Part shown: piece by piece, positions 16,045 to 26,163 of the stretch
Position numbering within the stretch: the first letter of the stretch is position 1
Layout: each line of letters begins with the position of its first letter
DNA from: Candidatus Sumerlaeota bacterium
GTDB lineage: Bacteria > Sumerlaeota > Sumerlaeia > Sumerlaeales > Sumerlaeaceae
DNA: 64,000 nucleotides
Reading direction: 5' to 3'
Assembly: GCA_012513815.1 (NCBI GenBank)
Contig: JAAZBM010000011.1
Coordinates: forward strand, 310,001 to 374,000
Made by a program: the position numbers and the translations under genes
Notes under the pieces: generated by a model
Database searches by the model: none
What the model was told of the DNA's origin: nothing
What the model saw: only the letters and a program-made list of their open reading frames with translations

Positions 16045-16866
16045 ATGGACAAGAAAGTTGTCTTAATCACTGGGGCATCTGCCGGCATCGGCAAGGACAC
16101 CGCCGTCCGTTTGCTCAAGGATGGGTGCATTGTCTACGCGACCGCACGCCGTCTGGACCACATGGCCGACCTCGGCGCGCTCGGCGCCACGGTGCTCCGG
16201 ATGGATGTGACGAGTGATGCCGAGGTGCAAGCAGTCGTCGACCAAATCATGCGCGAGCAAGGTCGTGTTGATGTTCTCGTCAACAACGCGGGCTTTGGTC
16301 TCTATGGCAGTGTCGAGGAAGTCGATTTGGAGGCCGCCCACTATCAACTCGAAGTCAATCTGTTTGGCATGGCGCGCGTCTCGCGTGCCGTCATCCCCCA
16401 CATGCGCGAGCGTCGCTCCGGCCGCATCATCAATGTTTCGTCCATCGGCGGCAAAATCTACACGCCTCTCGGTTCGTGGTATCACGCGAGCAAACATGCC
16501 GTCGAGGGCTGGTCTGACTGTTTGCGCCTCGAGTTGCGCCAGTTTGGAATTGACGTTGTCATCGTCGAGCCGGGGTTTATCCTGACAGAGTTCGTTGACG
16601 TCATGATTACCCCCATGCGCAAGGTTTCGGGCAGTGGCCCTTACGCGAATCTTGTCGCGTGCATCGACAAGACGCTCACGCATCATTGCGAGCGCACAAT
16701 CGGTTCGCAAGGCCGTGTCATCGCCGACGCGATTGCCCGCATCGTTTGGGCGCGCCGTCCCCGGACAAGATACGCCGTCGGCAAGTACGCGACCCTTGCC
16801 ATCGGATTCCGCAAGTGTTTCGGCGACCGAATTTACGACAAGGTTATGCTCACCTTTATCAAGTAG
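16045..16866 (+). CDS. Classical short-chain dehydrogenase/reductase
   Basis: 273 residues. The N-terminal cofactor motif is TGASAGIGK; NNAG lies near residue 90, then the catalytic Ser in INVSSIGG and Tyr-Lys in YHASK. PGFILTEF follows the active site. It belongs to the classical SDR family that oxidises or reduces an alcohol/carbonyl with NAD(P). Arg at ATARRL after the second strand suggests NADP preference. The substrate is unknown. Its stop is 9 bases from the stop of the convergent yibE/F gene. The 255-base upstream gap is AT-rich with short direct repeats and no further gene. Confidence 0.88.
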   Translation: MDKKVVLITGASAGIGKDTAVRLLKDGCIVYATARRLDHMADLGALGATVLRMDVTSDAEVQAVVDQIMREQGRVDVLVNNAGFGLYGSVEEVDLEAAHYQLEVNLFGMARVSRAVIPHMRERRSGRIINVSSIGGKIYTPLGSWYHASKHAVEGWSDCLRLELRQFGIDVVIVEPGFILTEFVDVMITPMRKVSGSGPYANLVACIDKTLTHHCERTIGSQGRVIADAIARIVWARRPRTRYAVGKYATLAIGFRKCFGDRIYDKVMLTFIK

Positions 16867-16875
16867 CGTGCGCCT

Positions 16876-18033
16876 TTACGGTTCGCGCTGTTGCCGTTTT
16901 TGTGCCCGCCCCGCCGCGCCTGCAAGCAGCAACCCCGCGGCCAGTGCGGTAAACGGCGCAACGGTCACCAGACCAAAGCTCCCGATAATGGTATGCAGAA
17001 TCTCCGAGGACACAAACTTGAGATTGAGGATATTGATGAGTGGGATTTGCTGCGCCATGAAAACCATCAGCAACCCGATGTATCCGCCCGAGTAGGCCAG
17101 CAGCAGTGTTGTGCTCATCGTCCCCAGAACCGCGCGCCCGACGTTCATCCCCGACTTGACGGCCTCAAAACGCGAAATCTCGGGCTTCTTGGCCACAACC
17201 TCCGCCACTGCCGACGTGATATCCACCGCCAAATCCATCACGGCACCCGACGAGGCAATGAAGATTCCCGCGATGAATACCTGCGTCAGATTCAGCCACG
17301 AGTACCCGGAATAGAGCAGCTGCTCGGAGAAGGGCATGACGGCGCCATGAATCTTGAACACTCCCACAAAGTAAATCGCCATCAGGCATGTGACACCCAG
17401 TCCTAGCAAAGCTCCGATGATCGCCGCCAGCGACCGCCGGTCGAAACCGTAAACCAACCCAACAATCACCGTCGTCAGAATGAATGCCGTCACGCAACCA
17501 ACCAACACCGGATTGTAGCCGAGGAGGAACATGGGAATCAGAACCCGCCAGATAACCACAATGGAGAAGATGAACGACAGCAGCGATTTGAAGCCGATAA
17601 TGCCCGCGAAACTGACCAGCGCAATGACGAATAACGCCACAAGGAAAATCTCCCAGTTGATGCGATAGTGGTCAACGAGCGTCACCGCCTTGATATCGTC
17701 CTCGAAAAAATCCACCGTCACCAGTGCTTTGTCGCCCGGCGCGAAAAACTTATCCTGTTCGAGCGATCCCGCCAGAATGTTGGTGCCGGACACGTGCCGC
17801 CCTTTGAAGCGCCCACCCAGAAGCTCAACTTCGCACAACTGTTCGCCGGTCCGAATCAGCCCGACGTCGACGACATAGGTGTCATCCGTCGACAAAATAA
17901 GTCCCGCAACACGCTCCGTATTAGGAAATGTTCGCTCCTCAAACGAATGAGGAACGAACATGACCAAAAGAATCGCTATCACAGTAACAATGATAGGAAT
18001 TGTGTTGCGACGATGCAGACCGGCCTCGGCCAT
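16876..18033 (-). CDS. YibE/F-like polytopic membrane protein
   Basis: 385 residues. One N-terminal membrane helix is followed by an extracytoplasmic domain of about 95 residues, then six or seven helices. The motifs LVYGFDRRSLAAIIGALLGL and AGIFIASSGAVMDLAVDI are typical of the YibE/F family (PF07907). The molecular function of the family is not established; it looks like a permease. The start lies 3 bases after the phoA stop (TAG CTT ATG), so both are one operon and a link to phosphate or phosphoester metabolism is possible. Confidence 0.85.
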   Translation of the reverse strand: MAEAGLHRRNTIPIIVTVIAILLVMFVPHSFEERTFPNTERVAGLILSTDDTYVVDVGLIRTGEQLCEVELLGGRFKGRHVSGTNILAGSLEQDKFFAPGDKALVTVDFFEDDIKAVTLVDHYRINWEIFLVALFVIALVSFAGIIGFKSLLSFIFSIVVIWRVLIPMFLLGYNPVLVGCVTAFILTTVIVGLVYGFDRRSLAAIIGALLGLGVTCLMAIYFVGVFKIHGAVMPFSEQLLYSGYSWLNLTQVFIAGIFIASSGAVMDLAVDITSAVAEVVAKKPEISRFEAVKSGMNVGRAVLGTMSTTLLLAYSGGYIGLLMVFMAQQIPLINILNLKFVSSEILHTIIGSFGLVTVAPFTALAAGLLLAGAAGRAQKRQQREP

Positions 18034-18036
18034 AAG

Positions 18037-19602
18037 CTACTTGACCTTAGTCAGCGCGCGAAGTTTCTTGCAAACATCAACGTTGTCATACGCGCCTGCA
18101 AAAGCGTCCGCCCCTGCACCCTTGGCATAGAGCGCCACGGGCAGACCCGTATGGGCATACGACGCGAAGTTCACGCCGGCCTTGTTGTTCAGCACATGCG
18201 TCAACGTAACGACGAACGGGTTATAGCCGCCATACAGAACGCGGTCACCTTGCTCCTTGGCTGTCCGTCCATCCTTCACCATCTCAAAGGCGGCCTTCAG
18301 TTTTCCAAGTTCATACTCCGTCAGCACCATATCCTTCTTCGCGGCAGCATCGGGGTCAGACTCGGTCAGCAGCCCAAAATTCGCCTTAACATCCTTCAGC
18401 GCGTCCTCAAAGGAGACATTCTTGTCCTTGTACGTATTGACGATCTTCTCGAACTCCACATAGGATGTCTTCTGATTTCCAAGCTTCTCAAAATACGTGT
18501 CATAATTTGTCCCCGCGAAACCAATCGTCAAACCGCCTGTTTCGTGATCACCCGTCACGATAATCAGTGTCTCTTCGGGATACTTGTCATAATACTCCGA
18601 AGCAACCTTCACGGCCTCTTCGAAAGCCATTGTCTCGTTGATAACCGTAAAGGCGTCGTTGGCATGGCAACCCCAGTCAATCTTACCACCCTCGACCATC
18701 ATAAAGAAACCTTTGTCGTTATTGGCCGTGAGCATCTCGATGCCCTTGCGGGTCAGATCCGCCAACGTGATATCGCCTTCCTTCTGATCCAGACGATACT
18801 TCATCGCCATCGTCCCCGTCTCCAGTTCATCCTGTGGGCAAATGACAATCGTCTTGCCATTCTCGGGCTTCAGGCTACGGAACTTCTCGTTGGTATTAGC
18901 GATATAGTAACCTTCCTTCGCCGCAAGGTCAGCAATCTTCTCTTTGCCTTCTTTGGTCACCTGCTTGGAGTTATTCGATAGGAAATCGCCACCGGCAAAA
19001 TAGTCATAATTGCTCTTGAGCAAGTCCATTCCAATGTCGTAGTAATCGCTGCGTGACGGCACATGCGCATAGTAAGCGGCGGGCGTCGCGTGGTCAATAT
19101 TCACACTCGTCACAATACCGACCTTATAATCCAGTTGTTGCTTGACCTGTTCCGCAATGGAAACCGACTTGTGTTGTTTGGTCTCATCCATATTCAGCAC
19201 ACCGCTCAACGTGCGGATTCCGCTCGAAAGCGAAGTAGCTGTCGCCGCCGAATCGGGGCAATAGGAAGAGGAGTTGTAGGAGTTGACCGCGCCAACAACC
19301 GGAAATGTCGTAAAGAACATCGGGCTTGCTTGGGGAATCCGACCGGCTGCCGGGTCAATGGCGCCGTGCTGCTTGACACCACGATAGAACCCACTTGCCT
19401 GAATCTGCGGGAAACTCATTCCATCACCGATGAACATGAAAATATACTTGGGTGCTTTGCCGGCATACTCCGCGGCGTCATCCGATGCCGCGGCAACGGT
19501 CGGCGTTGTCTCGCTCATATTAACAACGCACTCACCTGTGGCCGCAAACGCAAACGCAAGCGCGATGACAAAAAACCGTCTTAGAAAATCATTCTTAATC
19601 AT
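18037..19602 (-). CDS. phoA: Periplasmic alkaline phosphatase (PhoA family)
   Basis: 521 residues from ATG 19602; the longer frame adds non-signal sequence. A signal peptide (MIKNDFLRRFFVIALAFAFA) is followed by the metal motif IGDGMS (Asp60) and the phospho-acceptor Ser118 in PDSAATATS. IDHATPAAYYAHV, EGGKIDWGCHAND and TGDHETGG supply the zinc ligands. There is a sizeable insertion between the metal motifs, as in long bacterial forms. It hydrolyses phosphomonoesters in the periplasm. It leads an operon with the yibE/F gene. I see no convincing Pho box; TGTCATCATAAA upstream is only partial. Confidence 0.92.
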   Translation of the reverse strand: MIKNDFLRRFFVIALAFAFAATGECVVNMSETTPTVAAASDDAAEYAGKAPKYIFMFIGDGMSFPQIQASGFYRGVKQHGAIDPAAGRIPQASPMFFTTFPVVGAVNSYNSSSYCPDSAATATSLSSGIRTLSGVLNMDETKQHKSVSIAEQVKQQLDYKVGIVTSVNIDHATPAAYYAHVPSRSDYYDIGMDLLKSNYDYFAGGDFLSNNSKQVTKEGKEKIADLAAKEGYYIANTNEKFRSLKPENGKTIVICPQDELETGTMAMKYRLDQKEGDITLADLTRKGIEMLTANNDKGFFMMVEGGKIDWGCHANDAFTVINETMAFEEAVKVASEYYDKYPEETLIIVTGDHETGGLTIGFAGTNYDTYFEKLGNQKTSYVEFEKIVNTYKDKNVSFEDALKDVKANFGLLTESDPDAAAKKDMVLTEYELGKLKAAFEMVKDGRTAKEQGDRVLYGGYNPFVVTLTHVLNNKAGVNFASYAHTGLPVALYAKGAGADAFAGAYDNVDVCKKLRALTKVK

Positions 19603-19766
19603 TATTATCCACTTTCCGACGCGAACTGCGAATTCGGTAATTGTCAATGGCAGCGCGCCATTAACATATAAACAATTCACACTCTAAATGATTTTCTTTT
19701 TATGATGACATTGACTCTACTAACAAAGAAGTAATATACCTCCGAATCAAGTGTAATTCTGATATT

Positions 19767-20291
19767 ATGTTGGAAATCTTAACTTACGGAAACCCAGACC
19801 TCACCAAGCCAAACAGCGAACTCGAACAGATTGGCGATGAAGAACTCGCACTCATCGGAGCAATGATTGAGACAATGTACGAAGCAGACGGCGTCGGATT
19901 GGCGGCCCCACAAATCGGGCGCAACTTGCGCATGTTTGTGTTGGATGTCGACTTTGACCGCGATGCGAAACACCCAGACGAGACGAGAAACCCGCAAGTC
20001 TTTATCAATCCCAAAATCACATGGGAAAGCACAGAAGACGAGCCATTTGAGGAGGGGTGCCTCAGCTTGCCTAATGTTCATGCGCAAGTGTGGCGTCCGT
20101 CGTCTGTCCGTATGACTTGGCGCGACGATGCATGGGAAGAGCACGACGAATTACTCGAAGGTTATCTCGCCCGAGTTGCGCAACACGAATATGACCATCT
20201 GGAGCAGCATCTTTTTGTCGACAGAATATCGCAGAACAAGCGCCTGTCGTTAGCTCCAAAACTCACTGAACTGCGAAACAATAACAAGTAA
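19767..20291 (+). CDS. def: Peptide deformylase
   Basis: 174 residues. All three signatures are present: GVGLAAPQIG (42-51), EEGCLS with metal ligand Cys98, and QHEYDH with His140, Glu141 and His144. It removes the N-terminal formyl group from new proteins. The start ATG follows TTCTGATATT without a Shine-Dalgarno, so a very short leader or leaderless message is possible. A glycosyltransferase gene follows at 11 bases. Confidence 0.95.
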   Translation: MLEILTYGNPDLTKPNSELEQIGDEELALIGAMIETMYEADGVGLAAPQIGRNLRMFVLDVDFDRDAKHPDETRNPQVFINPKITWESTEDEPFEEGCLSLPNVHAQVWRPSSVRMTWRDDAWEEHDELLEGYLARVAQHEYDHLEQHLFVDRISQNKRLSLAPKLTELRNNNK

Positions 20292-20302
20292 TAAGGTGAC
20301 GC

Positions 20303-21079
20303 GTGACCGATAGCGTAACTCGCGATACATATCTATCGATTGTCATTTCGGCATACAACGAAGAAAAGCGGTTGCAGAAATCGCTACCTTTGATTCTCGA
20401 CTATGTCAAGAACAAGGACTTCAAATCGGAAATCATCATTGTTGACGATGGAAGCTCTGACCGGACAGCCGAGATTGCCGAAACGTTCCTCGCGGATATT
20501 ACGCATGCTGTGGTACGCAAGCAACCCAACGCCGGAAAAGGCGCAGGCATTCGCTCGGGCATGAAGATTGCCCAAGGACAGTGGCGACTGATGTGTGACG
20601 CCGACCTGAGCACGCCGATTCATGAATTGGACAAATTCTGGAACGTGCTCCAAGACAAACCGCAGACGGATATCATCATCGGTTCACGGGCGCTCATGAA
20701 TAGCGAGCTTGCCGTCCGGCAACCATTCTACCGCGAGTTCATGGGACGTGTTTTCAACGTCTGCGTCCAGATGCTCGTTTTACCCGGCATTCACGACACC
20801 CAATGCGGATTCAAACTCTTCAACGCAAAAGCGGCCGAGACTATTTTCCCGATGCAAAAAGCCAACGATTTCTCGTTCGATGTCGAGTTGTTGCTTCTGG
20901 CGCGCAAGTATCATTTCGAAATCGTCGAGTATCCCATTCGCTGGGTCAACGATTCCGCGAGCAAAGTCAACCCCATTTTTGATTCGCTCAAAATGTTTTG
21001 GGCGCTGCTCCGCTTGCGCAAGCAAATCACCGGAACATCTGCCACTATCCCAAAGGATAAGGAGTCAAACGGAGAATGA
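20303..21079 (+). CDS. GT2 family glycosyltransferase (dolichyl-phosphate sugar synthase-like)
   Basis: 258 residues with a GTG start preceded by AAGGTGA. The GT-A fold is clear: LSIVISAYNEEKRL, then IIIVDDGSSDRT and MCDADLSTP with its metal-binding DAD. HDTQCGFKLFN and SFDVELLLLARK are typical of Alg5/DPM1-like enzymes, which make polyprenyl-phosphate glucose or mannose on the cytoplasmic face. There is no C-terminal membrane pair. Such a lipid-linked sugar is the usual donor for the GT-C proteins at 557-7029, a plausible but unproven link. It overlaps the next small gene by ATGA. Confidence 0.85.
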   Translation: MTDSVTRDTYLSIVISAYNEEKRLQKSLPLILDYVKNKDFKSEIIIVDDGSSDRTAEIAETFLADITHAVVRKQPNAGKGAGIRSGMKIAQGQWRLMCDADLSTPIHELDKFWNVLQDKPQTDIIIGSRALMNSELAVRQPFYREFMGRVFNVCVQMLVLPGIHDTQCGFKLFNAKAAETIFPMQKANDFSFDVELLLLARKYHFEIVEYPIRWVNDSASKVNPIFDSLKMFWALLRLRKQITGTSATIPKDKESNGE

Positions 21080-21225
21080 TTAGGCGCTGTTGGATGTGGT
21101 TGAAGTCGCTCATCACCGGAGAAAAAGAGTTTCTCTGTGACACTTGCCGCTATGATTATGACAAAGCTTGCAATCGCCGCGAACGCCCAAACGCAACCAA
21201 ATGCAAGGACTACAAACGCAACTAA
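21076..21225 (+). CDS. 49-residue Cys4 small protein
   Basis: A short frame starting with ATGA overlap on the glycosyltransferase stop, with GGAG just upstream. The product has a hydrophobic N-terminal part (CWMWLKSLITGEKEF), then CDTCRYDYDKAC and RPNATKCKDYKRN. The spacing C-x2-C-x7-C-x10-C suggests a small zinc-binding knuckle. Coupled start and motif density support a real gene. Its last 4 bases overlap the end of the convergent tsaD. I do not know its function. Confidence 0.65.
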   Translation: MIRRCWMWLKSLITGEKEFLCDTCRYDYDKACNRRERPNATKCKDYKRN

Positions 21226-22355
21226 GCGGACTCTCGGACGACACCGGGCAACGGCATCGACGCAAACGCGTTCAATGTCAAATCGCATTCGGCTGGCACA
21301 ACATCACGCAAATGCCACGCCAAACCCGCCACCATGGCCGCATTGTCCGTGCAAAAAGCGGGCGCCGGAAAATACACATGCTGACGCTTGAACCGCTGTG
21401 CCGCCGCGGCACGCAAACCGGCGTTGCACGCGACGCCACCACAAACTGCCAGAACCGGAACGCCGGTCTCCTTCATTGCGCGCTGCGCTTTGCCCAACAA
21501 CACATCAACGACAGCAGACTGAAACGAAGCGCAAACATCCGCCAACAACTGCGGGTCTGAACGAACAGCGTCAGCCCCGCCAAGGTCACGAACCAAACAG
21601 GACACGGCCGTCTTCAGCCCACTGAAACTAAAATTCTTCTGGTCACGGCGCAGCATCGGCCGCGGCAAATCAAAACGGTTACTGTCGGCATTTTCCAAAC
21701 CGGCATACCTGTCGATAATCGGCCCACCCGGATAACCAAGCCCCAACAACTTCGATACTTTGTCAAAAGCCTCGCCTGCGGCATCATCCACGGTCTCGGC
21801 AAGAAGCTCAAAATCATACGCCCCCTTGACCAACACCAACGACGTATGCCCCCCGGAAACCGCCAACCCAATATACGGATAGGACAACGCCTCATTGCCC
21901 GGCTCCGTCAGCCCCTTCGGAGTCTTCGCGGTATCTTCGTCCACCACGCTTGGCGCGATCATCGTCAACCGGCAAGCCTTGTCTGTCGACTGCAAAAACG
22001 GAGCATACAAATGCGCCGCGATATGATGTACCGTAATGAGCGGTTTGCCTGTCGCAAACGCCAGCGCCTTGGCCGTTTCGAGGCCAATGAGCAAGGCGCC
22101 GACCAACCCCGGTCCCTGTGTCACGGCGATTGCGTCGACCGCTTCGAGCGTCAGTGACTGCGACTCGAGCATTTTGTCAATCATCGGCAGCAGGCACTTC
22201 ATATGCGCGCGACTGGCAAGCTCCGGAACCACGCCACCCCACGCCTGATGAATGCGTATCTGCGACGCGATATGACTCGCCAGAACATGCCGACCATCCT
22301 CGACCAGCGCGACCGAGGTTTCATCGCATGATGTTTCAATACCAAGTATCAACAT
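21222..22355 (-). CDS. tsaD: tRNA N6-adenosine threonylcarbamoyltransferase TsaD
   Basis: 377 residues from ATG 22355 (AAGGA 7 bases upstream); a TTG at 22373 is in frame but less likely. MLILGIETSCDETSVALVEDG opens the ASKHA fold. The metal ligands are His111 and His115 in HHIAAHLYAP. GGHTSLVLVK, then GEAFDKVSKLLGLGYPGGP and VCGGVACNAGLR follow. It transfers the threonylcarbamoyl group to A37 of ANN-reading tRNAs, with partners TsaB and TsaE encoded elsewhere. Length is slightly above the usual 340. Confidence 0.95.
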   Translation of the reverse strand: MLILGIETSCDETSVALVEDGRHVLASHIASQIRIHQAWGGVVPELASRAHMKCLLPMIDKMLESQSLTLEAVDAIAVTQGPGLVGALLIGLETAKALAFATGKPLITVHHIAAHLYAPFLQSTDKACRLTMIAPSVVDEDTAKTPKGLTEPGNEALSYPYIGLAVSGGHTSLVLVKGAYDFELLAETVDDAAGEAFDKVSKLLGLGYPGGPIIDRYAGLENADSNRFDLPRPMLRRDQKNFSFSGLKTAVSCLVRDLGGADAVRSDPQLLADVCASFQSAVVDVLLGKAQRAMKETGVPVLAVCGGVACNAGLRAAAAQRFKRQHVYFPAPAFCTDNAAMVAGLAWHLRDVVPAECDLTLNAFASMPLPGVVRESA

Positions 22356-22472
22356 AAATCTATCCTTGCTCAAGTACCCACAAATCCGTATTTTATAGCA
22401 GCATTCGAACGAACAAAGACAAACTCAACTGGATAGAAATATGTAGAATCTGAAATCACAAAGGACATACGG

Positions 22473-24089
22473 ATGTTTTCGAAACTCAAACTTTTCCTCA
22501 GCACTTGTCTTTTATTCTTGCTTTCAGCGACAACAGTCGCCGCCGAGCCTACCGCGATAATTGACATCGATATGGACAACCCAACAACCTCGACGATTCG
22601 ACCGGTTTGGACTCAGACAAACATCTGGGACATCGGCCAAATGCCGCAAGATCGGAAAACGACCATCATTCGCGAAATCATCCTCATGACCGCGACGGGC
22701 GGACGCCCCACCAACAACATGGCCACTATCTTACCTGACGGTTCGCTCAAGTGTGACTTCACTTCGCTGACTCTTGCGCTTGACAGGGCACTGAACCTCA
22801 AGCTTATCCCGACCATCGTTCTCGGCAACACACCGGACTGCCTCTCGACTTCCACGGAAATCCGCGAGTTTGAGGTCAACACACTGCCGCCCACAAAAAC
22901 GGAGCTCTACAGTCAGTACATCGAGGAACTTTTCAAATGCCTCGCCGAACGCTACGGGAAACTTCGCGTGCTCAGCTGGCATTACCGCCTCATGACCGAA
23001 CCGGACAACAGCAGTTGGTGGACGGGAAACGGCATGAAAGGATATTGCGAACTCTACGACCTCACGGTCGCGGCGGCACGGCGCGCGCTGCCGGACATCG
23101 TCATCGACGGCGGGAATTACATGAACTGCGGCAAGCTCAAGGGCACATCATGGGTAGAAGCATGGCCACGTTGGATTGCGTCGAATGAATCGAAAACATC
23201 CGCGGCGTTGCCTCACAAAATCGCATCGATTAGCTTCTCGGGCTACTGCCACATCAGCCCCAAACACTCTGCAAGCCAGATTGGTCTTGACCCACGGAAT
23301 CTCAAAAGTATTATGGATACGCTCAAAACCTGTACCGAGAAACACATCTCTTACCCGCTTCGATACTACATCGCGGAGGGTCAGCAACTCTATGACGAAA
23401 ACCAGAAGTATCTTTGGCTCGGAGACGGAACGGAAAAGGGCGCGGCATGGAATGCGGCCATGATTAAGCAGGCACACGATACCGGACTCGACCGCAATGT
23501 ACAATGGGGGTGGGGAGGACTCGCCGACTCGAACTTGCAGTCACCTGTGCACCACACACTCCAGATGTTCGAGGCCATGCTCGGCGACCACATTCTCCCG
23601 CTGAACATCCAGACCCAGAACACCACGGACTCGCTCTATCTCGACGCCATTGCCACAACCGCGAATGACGGCACAATCCGCATCATCGCGTTCAGCTATG
23701 ACTGGGCTGTGCGCGACAACCCCGAACAAACGCCGGTCACAATCAATCTGTCAACTCATAAGGACTCGACGAAATATGCCGTCGAGCAATGGCGCATCGA
23801 TCGCGAGCACTCGAATTTTATGACCCAGTGGATTAAAGATAGCGCCAACCTCAAGATGGTCGATCGTGGCTGCAACAGCGGCTCGCACTACGACTTGGAT
23901 GTCCGCCATACGCTTGACGATGAGGGGCTGAAAGTCTGGAATAGCAACATCGAAAAGTACCGTGCCATGGACGACTTAGAGCTTATGGAACCGTCCCAAA
24001 CGGTCGAAACAAAAGACGGCAAACTGTCTTTATCGCTCAGTCTGCCGTCCAATAGTGTTGCTCAATTCGTGATACGTCCGCTCAACTAA
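22473..24089 (+). CDS. Secreted GH39-like glycoside hydrolase (clan GH-A)
   Basis: 538 residues. A signal peptide (MFSKLKLFLSTCLLFLLSAT, cut near VAA-E) precedes a TIM barrel that begins RPVWTQTNIWDIGQ. The proton donor is likely Glu176 in LMTEPDNSSWW and the nucleophile Glu302 in YYIAEGQQL, both at strand ends as in clan A. A beta-sandwich domain ends the protein. The layout matches beta-xylosidase/alpha-iduronidase-type GH39 enzymes. The Asn before the acid/base Glu is replaced by Thr, so assignment to a named activity would be unsafe. It converges with ftsH, overlapping by 4 bases. Confidence 0.75.
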   Translation: MFSKLKLFLSTCLLFLLSATTVAAEPTAIIDIDMDNPTTSTIRPVWTQTNIWDIGQMPQDRKTTIIREIILMTATGGRPTNNMATILPDGSLKCDFTSLTLALDRALNLKLIPTIVLGNTPDCLSTSTEIREFEVNTLPPTKTELYSQYIEELFKCLAERYGKLRVLSWHYRLMTEPDNSSWWTGNGMKGYCELYDLTVAAARRALPDIVIDGGNYMNCGKLKGTSWVEAWPRWIASNESKTSAALPHKIASISFSGYCHISPKHSASQIGLDPRNLKSIMDTLKTCTEKHISYPLRYYIAEGQQLYDENQKYLWLGDGTEKGAAWNAAMIKQAHDTGLDRNVQWGWGGLADSNLQSPVHHTLQMFEAMLGDHILPLNIQTQNTTDSLYLDAIATTANDGTIRIIAFSYDWAVRDNPEQTPVTINLSTHKDSTKYAVEQWRIDREHSNFMTQWIKDSANLKMVDRGCNSGSHYDLDVRHTLDDEGLKVWNSNIEKYRAMDDLELMEPSQTVETKDGKLSLSLSLPSNSVAQFVIRPLN

Positions 24090-26053
24090 ACCAGCGGGTC
24101 ACCCAGAATCGGCTTATCCTTCGGCGGCACCTCATCAGAGGCGGCCTCCGTCTCATCTGACTTTGACTCCGGCAAACCGTCTTCCGGCACTGCATTCTCA
24201 TCTGCGGCTTTGTCAAGGACAGCTTCGACCTTCTCATCATCGAACGGCGGCAGTGGTTCGCCTGCAATTAACTTGGTCAAATCATCGCCGTCAAGCGTCT
24301 CACGCTCAATCAGAGCCTCGGCCACTCGCGTCAGCGCATCCATATGCTCCGACAAAATCCGATAGCAATGTTCATGCGCCTCGTCGACAATCTTCGAGAT
24401 TTCTTTATCAATCTCGCGTGCTGTCACATCACTATAGTCATGCGAATGCGCTCCGGCCAACTTGCCAAGCGGACCGGCAATGGCCTCCTCGTCGCCACCA
24501 AAGGTGCGCATTCCAAGCTCGTCGCTCATACCAAACTGACAAACCATCGCCTTGGCGATTTCCGTAATGCGCATCAAATCGTTGCCTGCGCCTGTGGTAA
24601 AATCGCCAAAAACCAACTCCTCGGCAACGCGACCACCCATGGCGTAAACAAGACGCTCTTTAATTTTATTCTTGAATTGAGTGAACCGTTCTTCGCTCGG
24701 CAAATAGCTTGTGACGCCCAACGCGCGGCCACGCGGAACGATTGTAATCTTATGAACTTCCTCATCGACATCCAAGAAACGCGCCGCCACAGCGTGCCCG
24801 GCCTCGTGGAATGCGGTCAGCCGTTTTTCCTTCTCGGTCAACACAAGACTACGACGCTCCGGCCCCATCATCACTCGGTCACGTGCTTCTTCAAGCTCGG
24901 ACAAAGTGACCGCATCCTTATTGCGACGCGCCGTCAGCAACGCAGCCTCATTGATGAGGTTCGCCAAGTCCGCGCCGGAGAAACCGGCCGTCCCCTTGGC
25001 AATAACATTCAGGTCAACGCCCGTAGCCATCTTGACCTCACGTGAGTGAACCTGCAAAATCTGTTCGCGACCCTTGAGGTCCGGAATGTCGACCGCAATC
25101 TGACGGTCGAAACGCCCCGGACGAAGCAACGCTTTATCAAGCATATCGGGACGGTTTGTCGCGGCAATCAGAATGACGCCTTCATTCGCGCTAAAGCCAT
25201 CCATCTCGACCAGCAACTGATTCAGTGTCTGCTCGCGTTCATCATGACCGCCGCCCATCCCCGACCAACGGTGACGACCAACAGCATCGATTTCATCGAT
25301 AAAAATCACGCAGGGTTTATTCTTCTTGGCTTGCTCAAACAAGTCACGCACACGGCTCGCGCCAACGCCGACGAACATCTCGACAAAATCGGAACCACTT
25401 ATCGAGAAGAATGGAACACCGGCCTCGCCCGCAACTGCCTTGGCCAGCAGGGTCTTGCCTGTGCCGGGCGCGCCATAGAGCAGCACACCCTTGGGAATAC
25501 GGGCGCCCAAACGGGCAAACTTCTCGGGGTCTTTCAGGAACTCGACAACCTCCGCCAATTCCATCTTGGCCTCATCAACCCCGGCAACATCACCAAAAAC
25601 AACCTTCTTGTCGTCTGCCGATACAAGCTTCGCGCGGCTCTTGCCAAAGCTCAAAGCCTTGGAGTTTCCACCGCCGCCCATTTGGCGCATAATGAACAGC
25701 CACGCGACAACCAGCAAAATAACAAAACCAATATTCAGCAAAATCGACTGCATCAAACCCGAGGAAGGATGAGCCTCATACGACACTTGACCCTTGCGAG
25801 CTGCCTCAAAAACAAGCTCACTCTGGCCGGGCATATAGCGAGCGATAAACGGCTTCGCAACGCCCTCGTCATCGATATACTTGCCCTTGAGTGTGCCGGA
25901 ATCATCGACAACCTTGCCCTGGATTTTGCCGGACTCCGCCAGTTGCGCGTAACGGGTCAGATCCAGTTCTTCCTGACGCGAATCCTGATTAAAGGTAACA
26001 TACAAAACGATACATGATAGAAATATCGCAATCCATATTGCCGCTGATTTCAT
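24086..26053 (-). CDS. ftsH: ATP-dependent membrane metalloprotease FtsH
   Basis: 655 residues. Two membrane helices (about 4-22 and 102-124) flank a periplasmic domain. The AAA module has Walker A GAPGTGKT (194-201), Walker B IFIDEID, and the second region of homology in [20 protein letters not shown]. The zinc site HEAGH is at 416-420. The C-terminal 50 residues are acidic and longer than in E. coli. It degrades damaged or regulatory membrane and soluble proteins. An AT-rich upstream segment contains GATAAT as a possible -10. Confidence 0.97.
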   Translation of the reverse strand: MKSAAIWIAIFLSCIVLYVTFNQDSRQEELDLTRYAQLAESGKIQGKVVDDSGTLKGKYIDDEGVAKPFIARYMPGQSELVFEAARKGQVSYEAHPSSGLMQSILLNIGFVILLVVAWLFIMRQMGGGGNSKALSFGKSRAKLVSADDKKVVFGDVAGVDEAKMELAEVVEFLKDPEKFARLGARIPKGVLLYGAPGTGKTLLAKAVAGEAGVPFFSISGSDFVEMFVGVGASRVRDLFEQAKKNKPCVIFIDEIDAVGRHRWSGMGGGHDEREQTLNQLLVEMDGFSANEGVILIAATNRPDMLDKALLRPGRFDRQIAVDIPDLKGREQILQVHSREVKMATGVDLNVIAKGTAGFSGADLANLINEAALLTARRNKDAVTLSELEEARDRVMMGPERRSLVLTEKEKRLTAFHEAGHAVAARFLDVDEEVHKITIVPRGRALGVTSYLPSEERFTQFKNKIKERLVYAMGGRVAEELVFGDFTTGAGNDLMRITEIAKAMVCQFGMSDELGMRTFGGDEEAIAGPLGKLAGAHSHDYSDVTAREIDKEISKIVDEAHEHCYRILSEHMDALTRVAEALIERETLDGDDLTKLIAGEPLPPFDDEKVEAVLDKAADENAVPEDGLPESKSDETEAASDEVPPKDKPILGDPLV

Positions 26054-26163
26054 TAATTTCGCTTTCTCTCTTTCTCTTCTTCTTTTCTATATTATCTTAT
26101 ATGATACAATCGCAAACACGAAACACTGGAAGAACCAAGCGAATACGGCTTCCGGCAACTCAA

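Noticed and set aside
16045-16866. SDR gene as horizontally acquired because of its different codon choice
   Set aside because: The difference looks mild by eye and similar to the adjacent yibE/F gene; no mobile element or boundary is visible.
18031-18042. phoA-TAG-yibE/F as an amber readthrough fusion
   Set aside because: The frames match only because the gap is one codon; thiE-thiD and the nucleotidyltransferase-kinase junction show the same by chance, and yibE/F has a normal start.
19603-19766. Pho box upstream of phoA
   Set aside because: TGTCATCATAAA matches only part of the consensus, and the second repeat is absent.
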